Part shown: positions 1 through 5,107 of the stretch, piece by piece | How the letters are laid out: every line of letters begins with the position of its first letter | Numbering within the stretch: position 1 is the stretch's first letter | NCBI GenBank assembly: GCA_023229045.1 | Contig: JALOAB010000173.1 | Coordinates: 1 to 5,107, forward strand | DNA length: 5,107 nt | Direction: 5' to 3' | DNA from: Fidelibacterota bacterium | GTDB taxonomy: Bacteria; Fidelibacterota; UBA2242 | Notes under the pieces: generated by a model | What the model was told of the DNA's origin: nothing | The model's database searches: none | What the model saw: the letters and a program-made list of their open reading frames with translations, nothing else | Position numbers and translations under genes: made by a program

Positions 1-54
1 TTCATACTCAAGATCTTCAACCAGCTTTTGGGGATCGGTCAAATCGGAGCGCAC
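1..54 (-). CDS. Possible N-terminal fragment of an unrecognised protein (GTG start, runs off left edge)
   Basis: A frame opens at a GTG codon at 52-54 and stays open to the left edge for 18 codons, starting MRSDLTDPQK and ending in an acidic, helix-like LVEDLEYE. An AGGT preceded by AAGAT lies six bases upstream of the GTG and could serve as a ribosome binding site. An in-frame TAG lies seven codons upstream of the GTG, and no ATG lies between, so GTG is the best start if the gene is real. It would be co-directional with purA, 233 bases downstream of it. Eighteen residues are too few to assign a family. The plus strand is also open from base 1 to a TGA at 79-81 (a hydrophobic 26-residue tail), so the opposite reading cannot be excluded, although its composition looks less gene-like. 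Confidence 0.3.
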   Translation of the reverse strand, partial: MRSDLTDPQKLVEDLEYE

Positions 55-92
55 AGAATTACCTATCTTCTAATCCTTTGATGATTTTATTT

Positions 93-119
93 TACCGGTT
101 GACAACTATGCGACCGGTA
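93..119. repeat. Inverted repeat TACCGGT / ACCGGTA
   Basis: Two 7-base arms, TACCGGT at 93-99 and ACCGGTA at 113-119, are separated by 13 bases. The core ACCGGT is itself a palindrome, so the pair can be read as direct or inverted, with centres 19 bases apart (near two helical turns). It lies about 40 bases upstream of the possible GTG start, where an operator could sit. No regulator is recognised, and chance occurrence is possible. Confidence 0.3.
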
Positions 120-173
120 CCCGTCAGAATTATTTTTAAACTGTGATTAAATACCTGAAATGTTTCGGAATTC

Positions 174-201
174 TTTATAATTTGCAACAATTCATAACCA
201 A
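174..201 (-). promoter_or_regulatory. Weak sigma-70-like promoter candidate for the left-edge gene
   Basis: On the minus strand TTGGTT (196-201) is followed after 16 bases by TATAAA (174-179). The -10 box matches the consensus at five of six positions, but the -35 box is poor. It would give a leader of roughly 110 bases before the GTG at 54. In such an AT-rich spacer matches of this quality occur by chance. Confidence 0.25.
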
Positions 202-210
202 ATAATTGCG

Positions 211-256
211 CCTAATTTACTAAATAATAGACTGTAAATCAATGGCTAACATTAGG
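211..256. repeat. Nested AT-rich inverted repeats
   Basis: CCTAAT at 211-216 is complementary to ATTAGG at 251-256. Inside it ATTTAC at 215-220 is complementary to GTAAAT at 234-239. The two helices share bases 215-216, so they cannot both form in full. The stems are short and AT-rich, and no convincing U-tract follows, so this is not called a terminator. It may be a weak RNA structure in the purA 3' region or chance. Confidence 0.2.
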
Positions 257-287
257 TTGTCCGGCGATTATCAGGGAGTTTCGCGGC

Positions 288-1538
288 TTACAAACAGATA
301 ATTTGGCGGCGTTCTTTGCCGGTAGATACGTATGATATTTTGACTTCCAACAAGTCTTCAAGGGTTTGAAGATATTGCCGGGCTCTGGGCGGCAGATCTG
401 TCAATCTACGCGCCTCCGCGGTCGACTCCCGCCAACCCGGTAAGGTCAGATAGACCGGACGCGCATCTTTCAAATCCAGCAGAGGAAATTCGCCATTTTC
501 ATAGTGAGTACAAATCTTGATCTCTTCCATCTCGTCCAGAATATCCAGCTTGGTCATGGCCAGCCCTGTAAAGCCATTAATCATAACCGCATATTTTCCC
601 AAAGCGGCGTCAAACCAGCCACAACGCCGGCGACGACGAGTCGTTGCGCCGAATTCGCTCCCGCGGGTCTGCAAATGATCGCCGATCGCATCATTCAACT
701 CAGTTGGAAAGGGACCTGCGCCGACCCGGGTAGAGTAGCATTTGAAAACCCCGATTATTTGGTCAATCAGACGGGGGCCGATGCCCAGGCCGGTGGCAAT
801 GTTACCGGCTGTTGTATTGCAAGCGGTTACGTAGGGATACGAGCCGAAATCAATATCCAGCATTACGCCCTGCGCGCCCTCTGCCAGGATATTGCGACCT
901 TCTTTTATATAAGAATGGATCCGGAAAATAGTATTGTCCACAAACGGCAAAATCCTTTGGACTGAATCGAAAAACAGCTCAAGATCGCTGACCAGCTTTT
1001 GTTCTTCCACTTCGGGCATATCAATCTTTCGTCGTAAAAGAGCCGTTTTGCTAACCAGGGTGACCCGCAAATCATTTTCATTGAACAGGTCGCGCACCCG
1101 AATTCCGGTTCGGCCGATTTTATCGGTGTAACAGGGGCCGATGCCGCGTTTGGTGGTGCCGATGGCCTTGACGCCGCTGGCATCTTCCTGGTAAGCATCT
1201 TTTATTTTATGCAGAGGAGTGACCACATGCGCCAAAGGCGAAATATGCAGGCGCCCGTTGACCGTAAGGCCTTTGCGCTCAATTTCTTCAATTTCATTTT
1301 TAAGACCAACCGGATCGAAAGCCATTCCATTTCCCAACAGACAGTGGGTAGTGGGGCGCAAAATACCACTGGGGATTTGATGCAGGATAGTCTCCTCATC
1401 GCCAATTTTAATCGTATGGCCGGCATTCGCGCCACCCTGAAAACGCACCACCAGATCCGCCGCTTCGCTCAATGTATCAACGATCTTGCCTTTACCTTCA
1501 TCACCCCACTGGGCGCCGATTATTGCCGTTAACGCCAT
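288..1538 (-). CDS. purA: Adenylosuccinate synthase (IMP--aspartate ligase, GDP-forming)
   Basis: This cytoplasmic enzyme joins IMP and L-aspartate with GTP hydrolysis to make adenylosuccinate, the first committed step of AMP synthesis. The 416-residue length fits the family (about 420-430). Visible motifs: the GTP/IMP site QWGDEGKGK at 10-18 with catalytic Asp13; NAGHT at 38-42 with catalytic His41; the second signature GIGPCYTDKIGR at 132-143 with Lys140 and Arg143; EGAQG at 220-224; the switch-like GAGPFPTEL at 273-281; the substrate-loop block ending RCGWFD at 305-310; and TKLDILD at 329-335 for guanine recognition. The frame continues 13 codons upstream to a TTG/ATG region, but that part is the intergenic hairpin. 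The ATG at 1536-1538 has an ideal Shine-Dalgarno and begins right at the family N-terminus. Odd points: the conserved Gly of TTGR is Arg301, and the usual Pro near the C-terminus (STGP) is Lys408. The identification is secure. Confidence 0.98.
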   Translation of the reverse strand: MALTAIIGAQWGDEGKGKIVDTLSEAADLVVRFQGGANAGHTIKIGDEETILHQIPSGILRPTTHCLLGNGMAFDPVGLKNEIEEIERKGLTVNGRLHISPLAHVVTPLHKIKDAYQEDASGVKAIGTTKRGIGPCYTDKIGRTGIRVRDLFNENDLRVTLVSKTALLRRKIDMPEVEEQKLVSDLELFFDSVQRILPFVDNTIFRIHSYIKEGRNILAEGAQGVMLDIDFGSYPYVTACNTTAGNIATGLGIGPRLIDQIIGVFKCYSTRVGAGPFPTELNDAIGDHLQTRGSEFGATTRRRRRCGWFDAALGKYAVMINGFTGLAMTKLDILDEMEEIKICTHYENGEFPLLDLKDARPVYLTLPGWRESTAEARRLTDLPPRARQYLQTLEDLLEVKISYVSTGKERRQIICL

Positions 1539-1544
1539 AAAATA

Positions 1545-1549
1545 CTCCT
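1545..1549 (-). promoter_or_regulatory. purA ribosome binding site
   Basis: AGGAG on the minus strand lies six bases before the ATG at 1536-1538. It decides the purA start in favour of this ATG over the upstream in-frame codons, which have no such site and would translate through the hairpin. Confidence 0.9.
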
Positions 1550-1550
1550 G

Positions 1551-1579
1551 AAAATAAAATGCTCCCATTGGGAGCATTT
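1551..1579 (-). terminator. Terminator-like hairpin between secF and purA
   Basis: On the minus strand the arms AAATGCTCCC and GGGAGCATTT (1557-1579) pair perfectly over 10 bp around a three-base AAT loop, and TATTTT follows (1551-1556). A stable stem plus a U-rich run is the form of an intrinsic terminator. It begins 25 bases after the secF stop, so it can end the secDF transcript. It also ends only 18 bases before the purA ATG, leaving no space for a purA promoter after it, so purA must be transcribed through it. It may therefore be a leaky terminator or attenuator. The plus-strand side is followed by TTTGTTTAAT, also T-rich, but no plus-strand gene reads into it. Confidence 0.7.
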
Positions 1580-1604
1580 GTTTAATGATTTCTGTTTTGA
1601 GGTC

Positions 1605-2501
1605 CTATTTTTTTTTGCGAGCATCCAATTTCTTCTGATACATTATTACGATAGGCGAGGCGACACAAAGTGAAGAATAAGTACCAATCACTATTCCGAT
1701 GATCAGGGCGATCGAGAATATTTTTACCTCGCCATGCGCAAAAGCCAGGATTAGCACGACGAAAAGCGTCGTAGCGCTTGTAATCACAGTACGACTCAGG
1801 CTCTCGTTTATACTGACATCGAATAACTGCTCAATTACATTGTAACGCTTGCTTTTCATGTTTTCCCGTACGCGGTCGAAAATAACGATCGTGTCATTCA
1901 GGGAATATCCTACAATCGTTAAAAAGGCGGCGATCGTGGAAAGCGATATTTCTAACTGGAACAGCGAAAAAATTCCGAGTGTAAATATCACGTCATGCAC
2001 CAGAGCCGCAACCGCTCCCAGGGCGAACTTGAACTGAAAACGGAATGAAATATACACCAGAATCACTACCATTGCCCAGAATATAGCCTGAAAGACCGTC
2101 GCGCGTAATTCCTTGCCAATCTTCGGTCCAACCGATTCCGCTCTCTGGGTAATGAAAGAATTATCCGGAACCGACTCCAGCGCTTTGGTCATTAAGACCA
2201 CGGTGCTGTCGGAACTGGCGTGCAAGGGGGTCCGAATAATGAATTCATTGGCAACGCCGGTCATTTGGATGTTGCTGTTTTCCAGATTATTGGTCGCCAG
2301 AGCCTGGCGCACTGCGGCCGTAGTGATTGGCTTTTCAAAACTGACCTGCAACAAAGTGCCACCAGTGAAATCCAGTCCGTAGTTCAGCCCTCGCACCAAA
2401 AATATCGATATAAGACTGAGCGCCAGAAAAATACCTGAAGCAGTCATAAATAAATTATGGTATTTGGTGAATTGAATGTGCGTCTCTTTAATAAGTCTCA
2501 T
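1605..2501 (-). CDS. secF: Protein translocase subunit SecF
   Basis: SecF pairs with SecD in the inner membrane and uses the ion gradient to complete protein export after SecA/SecYEG. The 298-residue product has a TM1 near 15-36, then the family motif GLDFTGGT at 42-49, a periplasmic domain to about 120, ESVGPKIGKEL at 122-132, and five further membrane segments (roughly 133-152, 158-178, 184-205, 236-255, 260-285). TM4 runs into SLNDTIVIFDRVREN (200-214), whose Asp203 corresponds to the ion-conducting aspartate, and RTVITS with Arg237 follows. It ends in a lysine-rich tail coded by nine consecutive A before TAG. The frame extends four codons upstream to a TTG, but the ATG at 2499-2501 fits the family start (MRLIKE). 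Neither has a good Shine-Dalgarno. The gap to the secD stop is 15 bases, so translation is probably coupled to secD. Confidence 0.97.
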   Translation of the reverse strand: MRLIKETHIQFTKYHNLFMTASGIFLALSLISIFLVRGLNYGLDFTGGTLLQVSFEKPITTAAVRQALATNNLENSNIQMTGVANEFIIRTPLHASSDSTVVLMTKALESVPDNSFITQRAESVGPKIGKELRATVFQAIFWAMVVILVYISFRFQFKFALGAVAALVHDVIFTLGIFSLFQLEISLSTIAAFLTIVGYSLNDTIVIFDRVRENMKSKRYNVIEQLFDVSINESLSRTVITSATTLFVVLILAFAHGEVKIFSIALIIGIVIGTYSSLCVASPIVIMYQKKLDARKKK

Positions 2502-2502
2502 T

Positions 2503-2510
2503 GGTATACC
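2503..2510. repeat. 8-bp palindrome GGTATACC in the secD-secF gap
   Basis: GGTATACC is a perfect palindrome one base upstream of the secF ATG, in the position where a Shine-Dalgarno would normally be. The 15-base gap otherwise contains a T-run and no AGGAG-like motif. An 8-bp self-complementary site without a loop would not form a stable RNA hairpin, so any role is doubtful. Confidence 0.25.
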
Positions 2511-2516
2511 CAAAAA

Positions 2517-4430
2517 TTATATACTTAGTTTTTTAATTATCCATTTCTCGGTCGCCCAGTTAAAGAAAGTCCGGGTGACGAATACCGCCGTAAAGAAGCT
2601 GGAAATTATGCCCCAGAAAAGCGTCACGGCAAAACCCTTAACCGGACCGGTCCCAAATTGCATTAAAATAATAGCCGAGAAAATCGTGGTCAGGTTAGCG
2701 TCAAAAATAGTAATTATAGCCCGACTGTAACCGGTATCTATAGCGGCTCTGACGGTTTTACCTTTTTCCAGTTCTTCGCGAATACGCTCAAAAACCAGCA
2801 CGTTGGCATCCACCGCCATACCAACGGTCAGGATCAAGCCGGCGATGCCGGGTAAGGTCAAGGCCGCTTGTAAAACGGATAGAACCGCCAGCACAAATAT
2901 GATATTCAAAACCAGAGCCAGATCAGCTAAAAGCCCTGAAAGCCGATAGTAAACTGCCATAAAAATCATAACTACCAACAAGGCTATCAAGCCCAGACGC
3001 ACTCCGGTATTGATCGAATCGCGCCCGAGGGAAGGTCCGACCGTTCGCTCCTCGATGGTTTTCACCGGGGCGGGCAGAGCGCCGGCGCGTAAAACGATAG
3101 AGATATCCTTGGCCTCATTCATGTCCTGCATACCTTCGATGTAAGCCGAACCATCCGGAATTTTCACCCGGATGAAAGGCGCGGTCCAGACTTTATCATC
3201 AAGCACAACCGCCAGCTGTTTGCCGATATTGGCTCCGGTCAGTTTGGCGAAAATCCGGGCGCCCTCGCTATTCATGCTCATATTGACAATCGGTCGGCCA
3301 CTGCTCTCCGTACCGGAGCCGCCCAGTGAAGCCGAGGCCTTGGTAACGTATTTACCCAATAGACCCGGTTCGTTGTTCACATGATAAAGGATATAAAAAT
3401 TTTCCGTGCGACCGTCCTGCATTGTGCGGCGTTCGGCTTTGGCTGACCAGAGGAATTTGGAATCGAAAGGTATTAGTTTCTTTACCCCGGGATTTTCCAG
3501 GATTTTTTTAACGGCATAGACATTTCTCTCCGGAACGCCAACCTGATTATCGATATTGCGCAGTAATGAAGAAAACGGGCGTTCTTTGTAAATCTCTTCG
3601 TCGACTACAAGTCCGGTATCGGCTTCTTCAGATTCAAGGCCGGACTCGGTGCTGGTGACTCCCAGCAGTTCGCTAACGCTCATCGCTTTGTCCTTAGACT
3701 CTTTCAGCGCTACCGTCGTATCCGCCTCGTCCCGCGGCTCAGGAGCCAGGTCATCCTGCTTGCCGGTTTTAAGATAATTATCGGCCGCCGTGATGAATTG
3801 CTGGGTTACCGCCGCATCTTTCAACAGGATAAATTCCAGCAGGGCGGTGCTTTGGATCAATTCCCGCGCCCGGTTAATATCTTGAATGCCCGCCAGCTCG
3901 ACAATTATCCGGTATTTGCCGGATTTCTGGATAGATGGTTCGGAGACTCCGAATTGATCGACCCGGTTACGAATCACTTCCATCGCCCGGTTGACGGCAT
4001 CCTTGGCTTCCGCTTCAAGATTGTCTATAATTTCTTCATTCTTGAAACCAAAACCGTTGAAATGACGCACCAGCCTCAGGTCTGAGTCGGCGATTTTACG
4101 GCGATATACAACGAAGAAATCCTCTTCATTGGTCACGGCTTCCGCGGTGGCTTCATTCAAAATAGTCATAAACTGTGGCGTTTTATTAGACGCCAGAGTC
4201 TCAACCAGTTTCGGCAAGTCAACTTCCATCACGATATGCATGCCGCCCCGCAGGTCAAGGCCTAGCCGGATGATCCGGCTTTCATATTTTTCCAGTTCGC
4301 CTTTCGTTCGTAATGCTTCCAGCTTCTCACTGGAAAATGAGTGATATGCAATCGTCCAATATAATGCGTAGCCTGCCAGAATCACAGTCAGACCGATTAT
4401 AATAAATCTGACAACATTCTTTTTAAACAT
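2517..4430 (-). CDS. secD: Protein translocase subunit SecD
   Basis: SecD is the larger partner of SecF in the ion-driven export accessory complex; its periplasmic head is thought to grip the emerging substrate. The 637 residues show: TM1 about 8-28; RLGLDLRGGMHIVMEVD at 55-71, the SecD D1 motif; a periplasmic region with RNRVDQFGVSEP at 154-165 and STALLEF at 194-200; a hydrophilic, largely acidic linker about 221-283; IVNMSM (381-386) and the second half of the periplasmic domain; ERTVGPSLGRDSI at 461-473; and five C-terminal membrane segments. GMAVDANVLVFERIREEL at 537-554 contains Asp541, the family's ion-pathway aspartate. Length is slightly above E. coli SecD (615), with the extra length plausibly in the linker. 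The ATG at 4428-4430 is preceded by a perfect Shine-Dalgarno. secF follows after 15 bases. yajC is not the gene before it, and a promoter lies just upstream. Confidence 0.97.
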   Translation of the reverse strand: MFKKNVVRFIIIGLTVILAGYALYWTIAYHSFSSEKLEALRTKGELEKYESRIIRLGLDLRGGMHIVMEVDLPKLVETLASNKTPQFMTILNEATAEAVTNEEDFFVVYRRKIADSDLRLVRHFNGFGFKNEEIIDNLEAEAKDAVNRAMEVIRNRVDQFGVSEPSIQKSGKYRIIVELAGIQDINRARELIQSTALLEFILLKDAAVTQQFITAADNYLKTGKQDDLAPEPRDEADTTVALKESKDKAMSVSELLGVTSTESGLESEEADTGLVVDEEIYKERPFSSLLRNIDNQVGVPERNVYAVKKILENPGVKKLIPFDSKFLWSAKAERRTMQDGRTENFYILYHVNNEPGLLGKYVTKASASLGGSGTESSGRPIVNMSMNSEGARIFAKLTGANIGKQLAVVLDDKVWTAPFIRVKIPDGSAYIEGMQDMNEAKDISIVLRAGALPAPVKTIEERTVGPSLGRDSINTGVRLGLIALLVVMIFMAVYYRLSGLLADLALVLNIIFVLAVLSVLQAALTLPGIAGLILTVGMAVDANVLVFERIREELEKGKTVRAAIDTGYSRAIITIFDANLTTIFSAIILMQFGTGPVKGFAVTLFWGIISSFFTAVFVTRTFFNWATEKWIIKKLSI

Positions 4431-4435
4431 TCGGA

Positions 4436-4443
4436 ATCACCTC
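4436..4443 (-). promoter_or_regulatory. secD ribosome binding site
   Basis: GAGGTGAT on the minus strand lies five bases before the ATG at 4428-4430. All eight bases are complementary to the classical 3' end of bacterial 16S rRNA (anti-Shine-Dalgarno ATCACCTC). This fixes the secD start and predicts strong initiation. Confidence 0.92.
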
Positions 4444-4456
4444 AAAATGTATCTTC

Positions 4457-4468
4457 ATATTTAAATAT
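4457..4468. repeat. 12-bp AT-only palindrome in the secD leader
   Basis: ATATTTAAATAT is a perfect 12-base palindrome located between the predicted transcription start (near 4477) and the secD ribosome binding site. It could be an operator half or a weak structure, but AT-only palindromes are frequent in AT-rich leaders and no regulator is recognised. Confidence 0.25.
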
Positions 4469-4483
4469 TAAAAAAGCGTGTGA

Positions 4484-4512
4484 ATTTAACTGTGCCGGTC
4501 GTTCAATGTCAA
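4484..4512 (-). promoter_or_regulatory. Sigma-70-type promoter for secDF
   Basis: On the minus strand a perfect -35 box TTGACA (4507-4512) is followed by exactly 17 bases and the -10 box TTAAAT (4484-4489), which matches TATAAT at four of six positions. The predicted start near 4477 gives a leader of about 45 bases to the secD ATG. It is the best promoter match seen in the window and indicates that secDF has its own transcription unit separate from the gene to the right. A second TTGACC (4529-4534) lies upstream but has no -10 partner at the right distance. Confidence 0.7.
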
Positions 4513-4550
4513 CCAAAAACCCGAAACCGGTCAACAAATCCTAAAAACCT

Positions 4551-5107
4551 TCAATCCCGTATATAGATAAATGCACGGGTCAGCTCCTGAGAATCACGGG
4601 TGACGACAATCGGGTATTTTTTACCGGCGCCATCGACGGAATATTTTTTCCAGTATAATCCACGGGTATCCACCAGATAGTTGCGATCTTCACCGTCATT
4701 ATAACTACCGCGCGGCACAAAACCTTTCAGGTTGACCTGCAGTTCGGCACTATTCATTCCCGGTATTAAAACATCGATTATTTTCAATAAGTCGCCGCGC
4801 CTGACGCTTAAGGTCTGGTCGTGACTAATTTTTCGCTGTTCGCCGTTGACTTCGATAAAATATATGACGCTGTCGCCGGCTGGCGCGGTAATCTCTATCC
4901 TGACCTGCCCAATTACCTGGTTATCGCGCCGCACAATGATCGAGGTCGGTCGCAAAATGACCATCCTTTTCTGAAAATCTTGGGTTGTGCCGAGCCCAAC
5001 CACATCACAGGTCAGCCCGCGGTTATAATTAGATTCGATATGACTAACCCGCAAAATATCACCGCAATTAATCTGAATCGTACCATTATTTTCAACGATT
5101 CTGGATT
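4551..5107 (-). CDS. C-terminal part of an unrecognised beta-rich protein with two related domains (5' end off the right edge)
   Basis: The frame is open from the TGA at 4551-4553 to the right edge, giving 184 residues plus a partial codon. A TTG at 5052-5054 could be read as a start, but the frame continues open upstream, that codon has no Shine-Dalgarno, and an alignable domain begins before it, so the gene is partial. The product is rich in alternating hydrophobic residues with Gly-Asp turns, has no membrane segment, and looks like beta-sandwich domains. Two segments resemble each other: TIQINCGDILRV (9-20) with TLSVRRGDLLKI (98-109), and IIVRRDNQ (56-63) with IVVTRDSQ (166-173). The NDGEDRNYLVDT (136-147) and WKKYSVDGAGKKYPIVV (152-168) stretches recall, from memory only, C-terminal domains attached to M14/M99-type murein carboxypeptidases; this is a low-confidence guess. 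The catalytic part, if any, would lie outside the window. The gene ends 120 bases before secD, beyond the secDF promoter. Confidence 0.8.
   Translation of the reverse strand, partial: SRIVENNGTIQINCGDILRVSHIESNYNRGLTCDVVGLGTTQDFQKRMVILRPTSIIVRRDNQVIGQVRIEITAPAGDSVIYFIEVNGEQRKISHDQTLSVRRGDLLKIIDVLIPGMNSAELQVNLKGFVPRGSYNDGEDRNYLVDTRGLYWKKYSVDGAGKKYPIVVTRDSQELTRAFIYIRD

Larger units (their letters stand above)
55..287. other. AT-rich intergenic region downstream of purA
   Basis: This 233-base gap separates purA from the possible gene at the left edge. No open frame of useful length, tRNA or clear rho-independent terminator is visible. It contains a weak minus-strand promoter candidate (174-201), a pair of ACCGGT repeats (93-119) and a nested AT-rich inverted repeat (211-256), listed separately. 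The composition is clearly more AT-rich than the flanking genes, as expected for a regulatory spacer. Confidence 0.6.

Noticed and set aside
99..104. TTGACA on the plus strand as a -35 box
   Set aside because: No acceptable -10 hexamer is found 16-18 bases downstream, and no plus-strand gene follows.
259..287. Bulged GC hairpin just after the purA stop as a terminator
   Set aside because: The stem is about six pairs with a bulge and a 13-base loop, and no T-run follows on the minus strand.
504..965. A 153-codon open frame on the plus strand opposite purA
   Set aside because: It lies entirely within purA, which has all family motifs; the product has no recognisable domain, and there is no ribosome binding site before it. 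It is an antisense shadow.
1539..1577. N-terminal extension of PurA by 13 residues
   Set aside because: The extension would translate the hairpin and the Shine-Dalgarno itself; the ATG at 1536-1538 has ideal spacing and matches the family N-terminus.
2502..2513. TTG start giving SecF four extra residues
   Set aside because: TTG is a rare start, has no ribosome binding site, and the ATG at 2499-2501 gives the usual SecF N-terminus.
4515..4531. CCG-GTTT-CGG followed by GTTTTT as a terminator for the right-edge gene
   Set aside because: The stem has only three base pairs, too short for an intrinsic terminator.
5052..5054. TTG as the start of a complete 167-residue gene at the right edge
   Set aside because: The frame stays open for 17 more codons to the edge, and these codons complete the first of two related domains, so the gene is cut by the window.

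Overview
The window is a stretch of an ordinary bacterial chromosome with every recognisable gene on the minus strand. In transcription order (right to left) it holds: the C-terminal part of an unrecognised beta-rich protein (4551 to the right edge), a 120-base intergenic region with a good housekeeping-type promoter, secD (2517-4430), secF (1605-2501), a 66-base gap with a strong hairpin, purA (288-1538), a 233-base AT-rich intergenic region, and possibly the first 18 codons of another gene at the left edge.

The organism cannot be named from this sequence. SecD and SecF are separate polypeptides, the Shine-Dalgarno sequences are strong and classical, and GC content looks moderate. SecD carries a long acidic linker in its periplasmic part. 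By memory only, this combination would suit a Gram-negative-type lineage of the Fibrobacteres-Chlorobi-Bacteroidetes superphylum or a related candidate phylum. No database search was possible.

secD and secF form a tight pair (15-base gap) behind the promoter at 4484-4512. Their products form the membrane complex that uses the proton (or sodium) gradient to help pull proteins across the inner membrane after SecA/SecYEG. yajC, often the gene before secD, is not immediately upstream. purA encodes adenylosuccinate synthase, the first committed step from IMP to AMP, and is functionally unrelated. It lies behind a 10-bp hairpin followed by a short U-rich tract, which either ends the secDF transcript or controls how much of it reads into purA.

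Nothing here amounts to a new multi-gene system; no mobile element, CRISPR array, RNA gene or defence gene was seen. The points most worth checking are: two diverged tandem copies of one beta-rich domain in the unrecognised right-edge protein; a Gly-to-Arg change in the substrate-binding loop of PurA that makes five arginines in a row; and the terminator-like hairpin directly in front of the purA ribosome binding site.
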